The notes under the pieces were generated by a model. The model was not told where the DNA came from. It searched no databases and saw only the letters and a program-made list of their open reading frames with translations. A program made the translations under genes and the position numbers. Shown here one piece after another: positions 52,845 through 61,787 of a DNA stretch of 64,000 bases (position 1 is its first letter; each line of letters starts with the position of its first letter). This stretch comes from Roseomonas fluvialis (lineage in GTDB: Bacteria; Pseudomonadota; Alphaproteobacteria; Acetobacterales; Acetobacteraceae), in contig NZ_AP025637.1 of the NCBI RefSeq assembly GCF_022846615.1, positions 3,373,001 through 3,437,000 on the forward strand. Reading direction: 5' to 3'.

Positions 52845-55133
52845 ATGCTGCCACCCGAGCTGAACCAGAAATACGAGGTGCGCGGCACCCTCGGCGCCGG
52901 TGCCATGGGCACGGTGTATGATGCGGTGGACCGCATCATCGAGCGCCGCGTCGCCATCAAGGTGGTCAAGCGCCCCGCCGAGCACGACCCCGAGGCGGTC
53001 GAGGCCCATGCCCGCTTCCGCCGGGAGGCGCAGGCCGCCGGCCGGCTGTCCCACCCCAACATCGTCGGCGTCTACGACTATGGCGAGAACGCCACCGACG
53101 CCTGGATCGTGATGGAGCTGGTCGAGGGAAAAAGCCTCAAGGACCGGCTCGACAAGCAGGAACGCTTCACGATCCCCGACATCGTGCGGATCATGGGCGA
53201 GGTCTGCGCGGGGCTTGCCTATTCCCACCAGCGCGGCGTGGTGCACCGGGACATCAAGCCCGGCAACATCATGATGACCACCGACGGGCAGGTGAAGATC
53301 GCCGATTTCGGCATCGCCCGGCTCGAGAATTCCTCGATGACGCAGGTCGGCACGCTGATCGGCACGCCGTCCTACATGGCGCCCGAGCAGTTCCGCGGCG
53401 AACCCGTGGACCTGCGCGCCGACATCTGGTCCTCGGGCGTGATGCTGTATCAGCTGCTGACCGGGGAGAAGCCGTTCGAGGGCGGCTTCTCCGCCGTGAT
53501 GCACAAGGCGCTGCACACGGAACCGCCGCCGCCCTCGCAGCTTTCGGTCACCACGCCGCGCGGCTTCGACGCGGTGATCGCGCGCGCCCTGGCCAAGCGG
53601 CCGGACGACCGTTTCCGCTCCGCCAGCGAATTCGCCGAGGCGATCCGCGCGGCGGTGAATGCGCCGGCGCCGGCGGCCGAACCCGCCGGATTGCCGGGCC
53701 TACCGGGGCTGCACGACGACGCGACCATGGTCAGTGCGCGCCCGGTGGCCGGCGGCACCCAGCAGCGGGCGGGGCCAGCCCCCGCCGTGCCCCCTGCCCC
53801 GCCGGCGCCGTCCGGACGCGGCGCGCCGATGGGGCTGATCGCGGCAGGGCTCGGCGCCGTCGTCGTCGCCGGCGGCGCGGGCTGGTACTTCCTGGCCGGG
53901 CCCGGCGCGGGCACCGACCCGGCCGTGCTGGAACGCCAGCGCCAGGAACAGGCCGCCGCCGATGCCGCACGCGACGCCGCCGCTCGCCAGCAGGCTGCGC
54001 AGGACGCTGCCGCGCGCGAAGCCGCCGCGCGCGAGGTCACGGCCCGCCAGCAGGCCGCCGCCGAACAGGCCGCGCGCGAACAGGCGGCGCAGGAAGCCGC
54101 CGCACGCCAACAGGCGCAGCGCGCCGCCGCCGCACGCGAGCAAGCCGCCGCCGATGCCCAGGCGGCCGCGGCGCGCGACCAGGCCGCGGCCGAGCAGCAG
54201 GCGCGCGACGCCGCCGCCCGCGAACAGGCCGCGCGCAACGCCGCCGCTCGAGAACAGGCGCAGCGCGAGCGTGCCGCCGCCGAACAGCAGGCGCGTGACG
54301 CCGCCGCGCGGGAGCAGGCCGCGCGCGAGGCCGCCGCTCGCGAACAGGCGCTGCGCGAACAGGCCGCGCGCGACCAGGCCGCACGCGAACAGGCTGCCCG
54401 CGACGCGGCAGCGCGCGAGCAGGCCGCGCGCGACGAAGCCGCGCGCCAGCAACAGCAGCAGGTGGCCGCACTGTCGCGGCTGGACATGCGTGCGGCAGCG
54501 CAGGCGCTGGCCACCGGCACCCCCTGCTCGCTCATTGCCTGGTCGGCGACCGACCGGTCGATGACGCTGTCGGGCGTGGTACGGCGCGGCGACGATGCGG
54601 CGATCCGGCGCGACCTGGCGGCACGCGGCGTGCCCGAGGATGCCGCGCGGCTGACCCTTGCCTCCTTCGACGGGCCGTATTGCCCGGCGCTCGACCTGCT
54701 GCGCCCGGTGCTCGGGCCGGCGGGGGTGGCGCCGTCGGTCGAGGTGGTGGGCCGGCTGCCGCTGCAGAAGGGCGAGCTCATGCGCCTCGATGTGCAGATG
54801 CCCGACTGGCCGGCGCACCTGTATGTCGCGTACTTCATGCAGTCGGGGCAGGTCGCGAACCTGGTGCCCTCCGCCCTGCAGGCGGCCGGCGCGCGGGTGC
54901 GCCTGGGCGAACCTCAGGGCAACTTCACCGGCTGGGAGGTCGACGAGCCCTACGGCACGGACCTGGCGGTGGTGATCGCCTCGGACCGGCCGCTGTTCGG
55001 CAATTCGCGGCCGGTGGTGGAAAGCCAGGACGCCTACATGGCAGCGCTGGCCGCGGCGCTGCGCACCGCGCGGGCCAGCGGCACGCGCGTCGTGGTGCGG
55101 CCGCTGGTGGTGGAGACGGTGGCGCGGCGCTGA
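52845..55133 (+). CDS. transmembrane Ser/Thr protein kinase with coiled coil and DUF4384-like C-terminal domain
   Basis: 762 residues. Kinase domain (about 9-270): glycine loop GTLGAGAMGTVY, Lys39 in VAIK, HRD in VVHRDIKPGN, IADFGIAR and MAPEQF, all intact Hanks-type motifs. A Pro/Ala linker leads to one membrane helix (about 329-351, GLIAAGLGAVVVAGGAGWYF). Residues about 363-545 are an extremely Ala/Arg/Gln/Glu-rich coiled coil built from AAxREQAAR units, and the last ~215 residues form a periplasmic domain resembling DUF4384 (LRLDVQ-type strands, DLAVVIASDRPLF). No PASTA repeats. It lies 80 bp after the CHAT gene on the same strand, so a functional link with the secretion locus is likely. 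Confidence 0.9.
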   Translation: MLPPELNQKYEVRGTLGAGAMGTVYDAVDRIIERRVAIKVVKRPAEHDPEAVEAHARFRREAQAAGRLSHPNIVGVYDYGENATDAWIVMELVEGKSLKDRLDKQERFTIPDIVRIMGEVCAGLAYSHQRGVVHRDIKPGNIMMTTDGQVKIADFGIARLENSSMTQVGTLIGTPSYMAPEQFRGEPVDLRADIWSSGVMLYQLLTGEKPFEGGFSAVMHKALHTEPPPPSQLSVTTPRGFDAVIARALAKRPDDRFRSASEFAEAIRAAVNAPAPAAEPAGLPGLPGLHDDATMVSARPVAGGTQQRAGPAPAVPPAPPAPSGRGAPMGLIAAGLGAVVVAGGAGWYFLAGPGAGTDPAVLERQRQEQAAADAARDAAARQQAAQDAAAREAAAREVTARQQAAAEQAAREQAAQEAAARQQAQRAAAAREQAAADAQAAAARDQAAAEQQARDAAAREQAARNAAAREQAQRERAAAEQQARDAAAREQAAREAAAREQALREQAARDQAAREQAARDAAAREQAARDEAARQQQQQVAALSRLDMRAAAQALATGTPCSLIAWSATDRSMTLSGVVRRGDDAAIRRDLAARGVPEDAARLTLASFDGPYCPALDLLRPVLGPAGVAPSVEVVGRLPLQKGELMRLDVQMPDWPAHLYVAYFMQSGQVANLVPSALQAAGARVRLGEPQGNFTGWEVDEPYGTDLAVVIASDRPLFGNSRPVVESQDAYMAALAAALRTARASGTRVVVRPLVVETVARR
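53932..54480 (+). repeat. Ala/Arg/Gln/Glu-rich repeat of the kinase
   Basis: Short in-frame repeats of GCCGCGCGCGAACAGGCC-like units (peptides AAREQA, AADAQA, AARDQA) over about 180 residues. A long, charged alpha-helical stalk between membrane and C-terminal domain is predicted. Confidence 0.75.
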
Positions 55134-55278
55134 GGCGCGCTGCGCGTACCGGGCGCCGCTGGCGCGTCTGCCCATCGGACGGCAACGGCCGCCCCTCCTC
55201 ACGGACTAGCCAACCCCACTTTCCTGGATGAGGGACGGAGGCGGCGACGCTACCGGCAGGTCGGCACGCGCGCTGGCC

Positions 55279-56292
55279 TCAGCGCGGCGCGACCTGGCGC
55301 AGCACGGCGCGCAGCGCATCGGCGCGGGCATCGGTGAGCCCGGCATGGCTCGGCGTGAAGAAGCGCGGGTCCGGGGTGAAGATCAGGTAGGCCATCGCCT
55401 CGTTGATCATCACCTCCTCGATCGCCGGATCGTAGCCCTCGCGCGCGAGGAAGGCGCGGAAGGCCGCGCGCTCCATTTCGGTGAAGTCCTCGCGCCAGAT
55501 GCGCTCGACATGCGCGGCGAAGCGGGCGTCGGTGAAGAAATGGCCGTGGCCGATCTCGTGCTGCAGGATGGCGCGGCGCATAGCGTCGTCGACTCGTTCC
55601 TCGAGCCCCGGGACCGAGATCACGGCGAATTCGCCCGGCGCGGGCACGAGGCGACGGATGCGCGCGATCTCCTGGCGCAGCCAGGTTTCCTCCGGTGTCA
55701 GGCGGATGCCGTCGCGCTCGGCCAGCGCGAAGAACCGTTCGAGGTCGCGGCCGCGGTAGTTGTGCCCGTAGTAGTAGGTCCCCGGCGTGTCGCCGCTGCG
55801 GGTGATCGCGGCTGACAGCGCGGCGTCGTCGAGGACGCGGTCGCGCGGCAGCCCGGCCTTTTCGATCAGCGCGGCGGTGCGGTTGAAGGCCGCGCCCTGC
55901 TGGTCGAGGTTCGGGAAATCCGCCACGAAGATGCGCGGATTCACATCCAGCCGGAACATGGTGGGCGTGTTGGCGCGATGCGCCAGGATATCGGCCTGCG
56001 TGGCGATGGCCGGCCCGATCTCGGCCAGGGATGCGGCCGGGGCGACGGGAGCCGGAGTGCCCGGGCGCGCGGCCGGCGCCAATGACGCGGAGGGCAGGTC
56101 CGGCTTGGGCGGCGGCTCGAGCGGGACGCTGCCGCGCCACCACCAGACGCCGCCCGCCGCCACGGCGCCTGCCACCACGACGGCACCGAGCGCGAGCGGC
56201 AGGCCGCTGGGGCCGCCCGCCACCGGCCCTCGCCCGGGCCGCGGCGCCGCGCGTGGCGGCGCGACGCGGACGGTCGGGTCGCTGTCCGACAC
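55279..56292 (-). CDS. membrane-anchored HEIGH metallopeptidase-like protein
   Basis: 337 residues. A cytoplasmic Pro/Arg-rich N-terminus is followed by a helix at about 31-51 and a proline-rich linker, so the domain is periplasmic. Residues 245-249 read HEIGH in AILQHEIGHGHFF, a zincin-type H-E-x-x-H, with downstream acidic residues (EDFTEMERAAF, EEVMINEAMAY) able to supply a third ligand. No larger family is recognised. Peptidase function is inferred from the motif only. The gene converges with the kinase gene and is 10 bp downstream of the OmpA paralogue on its own strand, so those two are probably cotranscribed. Confidence 0.7.
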   Translation of the reverse strand: MSDSDPTVRVAPPRAAPRPGRGPVAGGPSGLPLALGAVVVAGAVAAGGVWWWRGSVPLEPPPKPDLPSASLAPAARPGTPAPVAPAASLAEIGPAIATQADILAHRANTPTMFRLDVNPRIFVADFPNLDQQGAAFNRTAALIEKAGLPRDRVLDDAALSAAITRSGDTPGTYYYGHNYRGRDLERFFALAERDGIRLTPEETWLRQEIARIRRLVPAPGEFAVISVPGLEERVDDAMRRAILQHEIGHGHFFTDARFAAHVERIWREDFTEMERAAFRAFLAREGYDPAIEEVMINEAMAYLIFTPDPRFFTPSHAGLTDARADALRAVLRQVAPR

Positions 56293-56302
56293 CGGAGCTG
56301 CG

Positions 56303-57001
56303 TCAGCTGCCGATGTTGACGACCTGCACGCGGCGATTGCGCGCGTTCGGTGTTTCGTCCGGCGTCGCCACCAGCGGCTGCGTCTCGCCGAGGCCGACAG
56401 CCACCAGGCGATCCGCCGCCACGCCGAACTTCGCGACCAGGTAGTCGCGCACCGCGGCCGCGCGGCGTTCCGACAGCGCCTGGTTCGAGGCCGGGTCGCC
56501 GACCGTGTCCGTGTGGCCCTCGATTCGGAAGCGGAAGCCCGCGAGTTCCTGCGAGGTCAGCGCACGACCGAGCGGCGCCAGGGCGCGCTCGCCATCGGGC
56601 GTGATGACCCAGGACCCGCTGCCGAAGGTCACGGTGATCGACGCCGAGGGCGCATCCGCCGTGGTCTCGCGCACCGGCGGGCGCGCCACGGCCGGGGTCG
56701 GCCGGGAGGAGGTCGTGGCCGGGCTCACGCTCGGCGCGCCGGGACCGGCGAGGCCGGGCTGCGGCGCGGGGGCGGCGGCGGGTGGCTGGCCGAACACGGG
56801 CGCCGGCTGCACCGGCGCGGAGGGCGGCGGCGCGCCCTCGACATTGCCGGGCACGCGGATGCCGCGGGTCTGGCCGCCGGCCTGTGGGCGCAGCCTTTCG
56901 ATCAGCTGCAGCGCGGCCGGGTCGGACTGCGCGAAGGCAGCCGGCATTCCGGTTGCAAGGACCAGCGCAGCGGCGCCGGCGAGCAGTAGCGAGCGGGTCA
57001 T
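56303..57001 (-). CDS. OmpA-family protein
   Basis: 232 residues. Signal peptide to about residue 24 (LATGMPAAFAQ). A proline/alanine-rich linker precedes a C-terminal OmpA domain (from about residue 120) with ITVTFGSGSWVITPDGE, FRIEGHTDTVGDP, LSERRAAAVRDYL and RNRRVQVVNIG, nearly the same as in the protein encoded at 35006-35566. It binds peptidoglycan through this domain by family knowledge. The start at 57001 is preceded by GGAGGTCCGCCC. Encoded upstream of the HEIGH protein. Confidence 0.88.
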   Translation of the reverse strand: MTRSLLLAGAAALVLATGMPAAFAQSDPAALQLIERLRPQAGGQTRGIRVPGNVEGAPPPSAPVQPAPVFGQPPAAAPAPQPGLAGPGAPSVSPATTSSRPTPAVARPPVRETTADAPSASITVTFGSGSWVITPDGERALAPLGRALTSQELAGFRFRIEGHTDTVGDPASNQALSERRAAAVRDYLVAKFGVAADRLVAVGLGETQPLVATPDETPNARNRRVQVVNIGS

Positions 57002-57065
57002 GGGCGGACCTCCTTCGATGACGGCAGTCGTATCACAGCGGTGCGCCCGGCGCATCCGAAGCCCT

Positions 57066-58571
57066 TCACACGAGCCCCATGGCGCGCCAGGCGGACAGGT
57101 TGCGCGACAGAGCGCGCGCGATGCCTTCCTCGGCGCGCGTCACCTCCTCGGGCGTCGCGGTGTCGTTCATCAGGTGCGCGGCGAGGCGCGGCGGGTCCGT
57201 GGGCACCCCATCCTGCAGCGCCGTGACCAGCGAGAGGTCGGAGGCCGACATCGGCAGTGCCGTGCCGAGCATAGGCACGGCGGCGCCGAGCGGCGCGCTG
57301 ATCGCGGTCGCCTCGCTGCCGAAGTGGCGCAGTAGCACCTTGTTGGCCTGCAGCAGGCGCGCCCTGGTCGCCTCGTCGTCGGGGCGGTCGCGCCAGACCG
57401 GGTTGGCCACGCCGCTCTCGACCAGCATCACCGCGAGATCGGTGGCCGTGAGGTCCTCGCAAGCGGGCAGGCGCATGAGGTCGCCGATGCGCTTGGGCCC
57501 GTCCGCCAGGGCGCCGACCAGGGCGGCGATCTGCGCATCCGGCAGCGTCACCTCGCCCAGCGCGGTGTTGAATTCGAGCTTCACGGCATCGGGCGCGGAG
57601 GCGAGGGCCAGGCGGAATTCCGGCAGCATGCGCCGCCCGCCGGCCTGGCGGCCACGCACGAAGATGTCGGTGCGAAAGCGCCGCGCGAGGAAGACATCGG
57701 CCAGCGTCTCGCGGTCGAAGCCGGGGGGCGGGTCGGCCAGGATGGCGCGCTGCGCGTCGGTCATCTGCAGCGCGGGGAGGCTGCCGGAGGGCCGCGCGCA
57801 GCCGCCGTATTCCATGCGCGCGCCGACCAGTGCGCGCGCCAGGTCGGCATGGAAGGCCGGCCGCCAGAACGACGTCAGCCATTCATGCACCATGTAGGCC
57901 GGCGCCTTGCGCCCCCGGCTGACGATCTGGTCGACCACGGAGGCCGGCGGCAGGTAGTGCGCACCCGCGGCGCGCAGTCTCTCGAGCGTGTCGAGCGCCG
58001 CATTGGCGCGCGCCGCCTCGCTGCCGCCGACATGGCGCGCCGATTCCTCGAGCACGCGCTGCATCGCCAGCGTGTCGCCCCAGGCCGGCATGGCATTGTA
58101 ACCGAAATACGCGATGCCGCCGGGGGCGAGGCGATGGCGCAGCAGGCGCACGATGCCCTCGCGCACGGTATCGGGCACCCAGGTCCAGACGCCGTGGCAG
58201 ATCACCACGTCGATCTCGGGCAGCAGGCGCTTGGCGCGGTCCTCGTCGAGCTCGGTGATGTCGGCCTCGATGAATCGCGCGTTGTCGAGCCCGGCATCGG
58301 CAGCGACCTCGCGCGCCTCGGCGATATGCACCGGCTGCAGGTCCAGCCCGATGACGTCCCAGCCCGGATTGGCGGCGGCCAGCAGGTTGACCGTGACGCC
58401 GCGGCCGCAGCCGAGGTCGAGGACGGTCAGCCTTTCGCGGTCGAGCGGCCGCCAGGCGGTGTCGGCGATGGCGAGCGCGAGCTGCATGCGCGACGGCCCG
58501 GCATCGGGCTGGTAGGCGGCGACGTAGCGGACATCGGCCGCGCCATAGAGCGATTTCGCGTCGGAAGTCAT
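57066..58571 (-). CDS. class I SAM-dependent methyltransferase with methyltransferase regulatory domain
   Basis: 501 residues. The N-terminal methyltransferase has motif I VLDLGCGRG (about residues 49-57), an acidic GLDLQPVHI loop for the ribose, and motif IV-like VVICHGVWTWV. The following ~290 residues match the 'methyltransferase regulatory' region (PF10119-type), including LVHEWLTSFW-like HEWLT and the winged C-terminal part (DLMRLPACEDLTATDLAVMLVESG). Substrate unknown. It is separated from tssG by repeat DNA; whether it belongs to the secretion cluster is open. Confidence 0.85.
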   Translation of the reverse strand: MTSDAKSLYGAADVRYVAAYQPDAGPSRMQLALAIADTAWRPLDRERLTVLDLGCGRGVTVNLLAAANPGWDVIGLDLQPVHIAEAREVAADAGLDNARFIEADITELDEDRAKRLLPEIDVVICHGVWTWVPDTVREGIVRLLRHRLAPGGIAYFGYNAMPAWGDTLAMQRVLEESARHVGGSEAARANAALDTLERLRAAGAHYLPPASVVDQIVSRGRKAPAYMVHEWLTSFWRPAFHADLARALVGARMEYGGCARPSGSLPALQMTDAQRAILADPPPGFDRETLADVFLARRFRTDIFVRGRQAGGRRMLPEFRLALASAPDAVKLEFNTALGEVTLPDAQIAALVGALADGPKRIGDLMRLPACEDLTATDLAVMLVESGVANPVWRDRPDDEATRARLLQANKVLLRHFGSEATAISAPLGAAVPMLGTALPMSASDLSLVTALQDGVPTDPPRLAAHLMNDTATPEEVTRAEEGIARALSRNLSAWRAMGLV

Positions 58572-58582
58572 TGTGTTGGTCC

Positions 58583-58815
58583 CTCAGGCGCCGGGCGCCC
58601 GCATCCGCGGGCTTGGCTTGCGCGCCGTGCGCTGGTGCGCCGGGCGCGGCTGTTGGTCTGGGCGCGGTCGCGCTGTGCGCTCCCGTATCGCTGCGCGATC
58701 CGCTTTTCTGGGCCTTCAGGCGCGTCGTGCCGACGGAACGCCTTCGGCGTGACGCGCCCGCAGCCACGGGCTTGGCTGGCGCGTCGTGCGCTCCCGGATC
58801 GCGCGCGATCCGTCT
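58583..58815 (+). repeat. dispersed ~120-bp repeat: one full copy and a shortened second copy
   Basis: The first copy (58583-58702) runs from CAGGCGCCGGGCG through GGGCTTGGCTTGCGCGCCG to GCTCCCGTATCGCTGCGCGATCCG broken over that stretch. A degenerate second copy (about 58712-58815) has an internal deletion and ends GCTCCCGGATCGCGCGCGATCCG. The same element recurs at 62287-62407. Between genes, no coding evidence; the gap 58572-58851 holds nothing else I can support. Confidence 0.8.
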
Positions 58816-58851
58816 CGCGGGAGCGTCGGTGGCAACAGCAGGACGGCACGG

Positions 58852-59955
58852 TCAGACCACGTCGCGCGGTTCGAACAGCGCATCGCGCGCGGCGGTGCGG
58901 CGCGGGCGCGAGGTGCCGCTCCAGGTCGACCAGCCGAGCTGCGCACCGCCGCCGACCTGCGCGACCGGCACCTCCTCGGGCCGCAGCACCAGGTTCACCG
59001 CGAAGGACGTGTCCTGGCCGACGAACAGCCGCGCCAGCTGTGTGATCCGCTGCCAGGCCGGCGTGCCCGGCAACAGCGCATCGAATTCCGGGCGGGTCAG
59101 TGGCCCGAACCGGATGATGAAACGCGCCTGCGCGTCCCACACCTGTGCCCCGGCGGTGGCCGAGACACCGAGCGCGCAATGCTGCGGCGCCGCGCGGCCC
59201 CGGGGCATGCGCGTCTGCTCGGATTCCGGCAGGCGGATGTAGCCGCCGGCGAATTCCTCGATCTCGACGCGCCGGCCGGTCTCGGCCTGCAGCATTGCGC
59301 GCAGTCGTTCCGCGCTGCGCGTACGGGAGGCGAGGTTGCCGGCGTGATACAGCAGATCGTCCCGCTGCACCCGCATGCGCCCGTCGAGGTGCCCGGTGGC
59401 CATGCCGATCGTCGCCGACAGCGCATCGGTGGTGGGCTGCGGGTTGCGCGTGGGCCGGTACTTGGCGCCCGCCTTCGGGAACAGCCCGACGGTGCGCCGC
59501 GCGACCATGTCGAGGAAGGCATGCAGCGCGAGCGATCGCTTGCGCTGCTCGGTCGCCACCATCGCGGTGTGGTGCCGCGGCAGCACGCCGCCCGCGCCGA
59601 CCAGGCCGAAGGTGCCGAGCGTGAGCTCGCCTTCCTCGGGCTTGGCCTGCAACACCGCGCCGGCGGGCATCGCGAGGCGCGCCTGGCTGCGCAGGTTCAG
59701 CGCCTCCGGCTCGGTCGGCTTGCCGCCGGACGCCTGCAGCGTCACCGCCACTGCCTGGTCGAGGTCGAAGCGTGCCGGCTCGCGCTTCAGCCGATCCAGC
59801 GGTGAGACCGGGGCAAGCACGGGCGCCGGCGGCGGTTCCGGTGGCGGGCGCGATGCCGCAGCAGCCTGCTCGGTCGCGACAGCGAGGTCCTCGAAGGCCG
59901 GCAGCGCCTCGGTGGGCGGGGGCTGCGGTGCCTCGTCCTGCGGCGCGCCGCTCAC
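58852..59955 (-). CDS. tssG: type VI secretion baseplate protein TssG
   Basis: 367 residues, TssG/ImpH/VasB family. It shows PLDRLKREPARFDLDQAV near the start, the LALHAFLDMVARR segment and the GQDTSFAVNLVLRPEEVP end of the family. TssG with TssF and TssE forms baseplate wedges that attach the contractile tail. Its ATG overlaps the stop of tssF by 4 bp. The N-terminal 60 residues are a proline/alanine-rich extension. Confidence 0.92.
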   Translation of the reverse strand: MSGAPQDEAPQPPPTEALPAFEDLAVATEQAAAASRPPPEPPPAPVLAPVSPLDRLKREPARFDLDQAVAVTLQASGGKPTEPEALNLRSQARLAMPAGAVLQAKPEEGELTLGTFGLVGAGGVLPRHHTAMVATEQRKRSLALHAFLDMVARRTVGLFPKAGAKYRPTRNPQPTTDALSATIGMATGHLDGRMRVQRDDLLYHAGNLASRTRSAERLRAMLQAETGRRVEIEEFAGGYIRLPESEQTRMPRGRAAPQHCALGVSATAGAQVWDAQARFIIRFGPLTRPEFDALLPGTPAWQRITQLARLFVGQDTSFAVNLVLRPEEVPVAQVGGGAQLGWSTWSGTSRPRRTAARDALFEPRDVV

Positions 59956-61784
59956 AGCAGGGTCCGCGTGCCGCTGCGCGCGGGGAAGCGCGCGACGATG
60001 CCCGGCCGCCCGCGCAGCGCCACCTGCGTGCGCGCGAAGGCATTGACCGAGACCTGCAGCGCCAGGAAGCGTTCCAGCACCTGCGCCAGCGGATAGAGCC
60101 CGGCCGAAGACCAGGTCTGCGAATCGAAGGTCAGCGTGACTTCCAGTCCGCGCGCGAAGGCGCCAGCCCGCCCGCCGGGCAGCCGCGCCACCCCCGGGCG
60201 CGTTTCCACCGCGACAAGCGAGGCGAGCGCCGACCGCGTCTCAGCGGTGTCGCGCAGATCGTGCAAGCGCAGGATCTCGCGCAGCGCCGCCGCCCCCGCC
60301 TCCCCGCCCGTCACCGACAGGTGGTTGAGCGCGAGATGCGAGATCAGCCGCCAGGCGCCGCGGTCGTTCAGCCCGGGCCGCAGCGTGGGGGTTGGCGGCG
60401 ACAGGCAATCCACCGCGGCGATCGCGGCCCCGCCCTGGCTGACGCGCAGCCGCGGCTGCCCCGCACCGAAGGGCAGCAGCGCCGGCAGGTCGCGGTTGCA
60501 GCAGGAGGCCTCGATGGTCAGCACGCCCTCGGCCGGGCGCGCCGGGTCGAAATCGAGGTCGCGCAGTTCGATCCAGGTCTGCGTGCCGGTGACCGGCGGC
60601 GTCGCGCCGCGGCGGAAGGTGACGTAGTTGGCCTCCGCCACGTCGGCGCTGTCGGCATCGGCCTCGTTGCGGCCCAGCCGGTAGAAGGGCAGCACGGGTC
60701 GACGCACGCCGTCGGGCCGGCTCTCGCGAACGGTATCGATGGAATAGACTTCGAGCGCGCCGGGGCGCCGCGCATCCGGCACCACCATCCATTCGGACTG
60801 CGTGCCATCGAGCGCGATGGGTTCGCAGCGGTGGCTGAACAGGTTGATCGCCGGCGTGCAGCCAAGTGCGACATTGTCGGGGCCGAGCACGCGCTCGAGT
60901 TCCGGCATGGCGCGGTTGAGGTAGATGTAGATGTCGAGGCGGTCGCTCTCCTGCAGGAGCGTGCGCGCCTCGAGGCCCGAGAGGTCGAGGTAGAGGAACT
61001 TCTCCGGGAAGGCGAACCACTCGGTCAGCATCCGGTAGCCGGCGAAGGCCCGGTTCGGCCAGGGCAGCGCCGCTTCCTCGTGGCTGAAGCCGCCGGGCTG
61101 CAGCCGGTCAGGGTCGAGCAGCGTGGGCCGCGGGTCGGCCGGGCTGTCGGCCAGCGCGATGCCGACACACGACGTGCACAGCAATTCCTGCAGCAGGGCC
61201 GGCACCGCGCCCACGCCGCGCAGGTGGAGGCGCAGCTTGTCGAGCCCGATCTTGGCGAAGGTCGCATCCGGCGTGGTGACGCGCAGGCCGATGCGCAGGC
61301 AGGCAAGCGCGGCCTGCACGCGGTTGTTGGCCGGTGCCGCGATGGGCTGGCCGCCGAGCCGGAAGGTCTCGACCGCAAGCGGCCAGATGGTCACGTCGTG
61401 GCTGGTCTGGAAACGGATGGGCTCGCCGCGCACCGGTTCGGTTTCGAGCATGAGGCCGCGCGGCACGCGCAGCGGCCCCTGCGCATCGGGCGCCGGACCC
61501 AGGCGCAGCGTGGTCATGGACGGCACCGGCGCGAGCAGGTGCGGCGAGAGCATCTCGAGCAGTGTCTCGCTGAATTCGGGCAGCTCGTCGTCGAGCCGCT
61601 GCTGCACGCGTGCGGCGAGGAAGGCGACGCCTTCGAGCAGGCGCTCGACATAGGGATCGTCGACCGCCTCCGGCGTGACGCGCAGGCGCGCGGCGACCTT
61701 GGGATAGGCTTCGGCGAATTCGCCCGCGAGCTTGCGGATCGCGCCCAGTTCCCGGTTGTAGTAGGGCAGCAGGCTCTCGGACAC
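59952..61784 (-). CDS. tssF: type VI secretion baseplate protein TssF
   Basis: 610 residues, TssF/ImpG/VasA family. The N-terminus LLPYYNRELGAIRKLAGEFAEAYPKVAARL and VDDPYVERLLEGVAFLAARV are split family hallmarks; the C-terminal part has GLYPLAQVLERFLALQVSVNAF. Main component of the T6SS baseplate wedge. Directly follows tssE (3 bp gap) and overlaps tssG. Confidence 0.95.
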   Translation of the reverse strand: MSESLLPYYNRELGAIRKLAGEFAEAYPKVAARLRVTPEAVDDPYVERLLEGVAFLAARVQQRLDDELPEFSETLLEMLSPHLLAPVPSMTTLRLGPAPDAQGPLRVPRGLMLETEPVRGEPIRFQTSHDVTIWPLAVETFRLGGQPIAAPANNRVQAALACLRIGLRVTTPDATFAKIGLDKLRLHLRGVGAVPALLQELLCTSCVGIALADSPADPRPTLLDPDRLQPGGFSHEEAALPWPNRAFAGYRMLTEWFAFPEKFLYLDLSGLEARTLLQESDRLDIYIYLNRAMPELERVLGPDNVALGCTPAINLFSHRCEPIALDGTQSEWMVVPDARRPGALEVYSIDTVRESRPDGVRRPVLPFYRLGRNEADADSADVAEANYVTFRRGATPPVTGTQTWIELRDLDFDPARPAEGVLTIEASCCNRDLPALLPFGAGQPRLRVSQGGAAIAAVDCLSPPTPTLRPGLNDRGAWRLISHLALNHLSVTGGEAGAAALREILRLHDLRDTAETRSALASLVAVETRPGVARLPGGRAGAFARGLEVTLTFDSQTWSSAGLYPLAQVLERFLALQVSVNAFARTQVALRGRPGIVARFPARSGTRTLL

Positions 61785-61787
61785 GGG

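Noticed and set aside
55134-55278. Possible terminator between the convergent kinase and HEIGH genes
   Set aside because: No clear stem followed by a U-tract on either strand.
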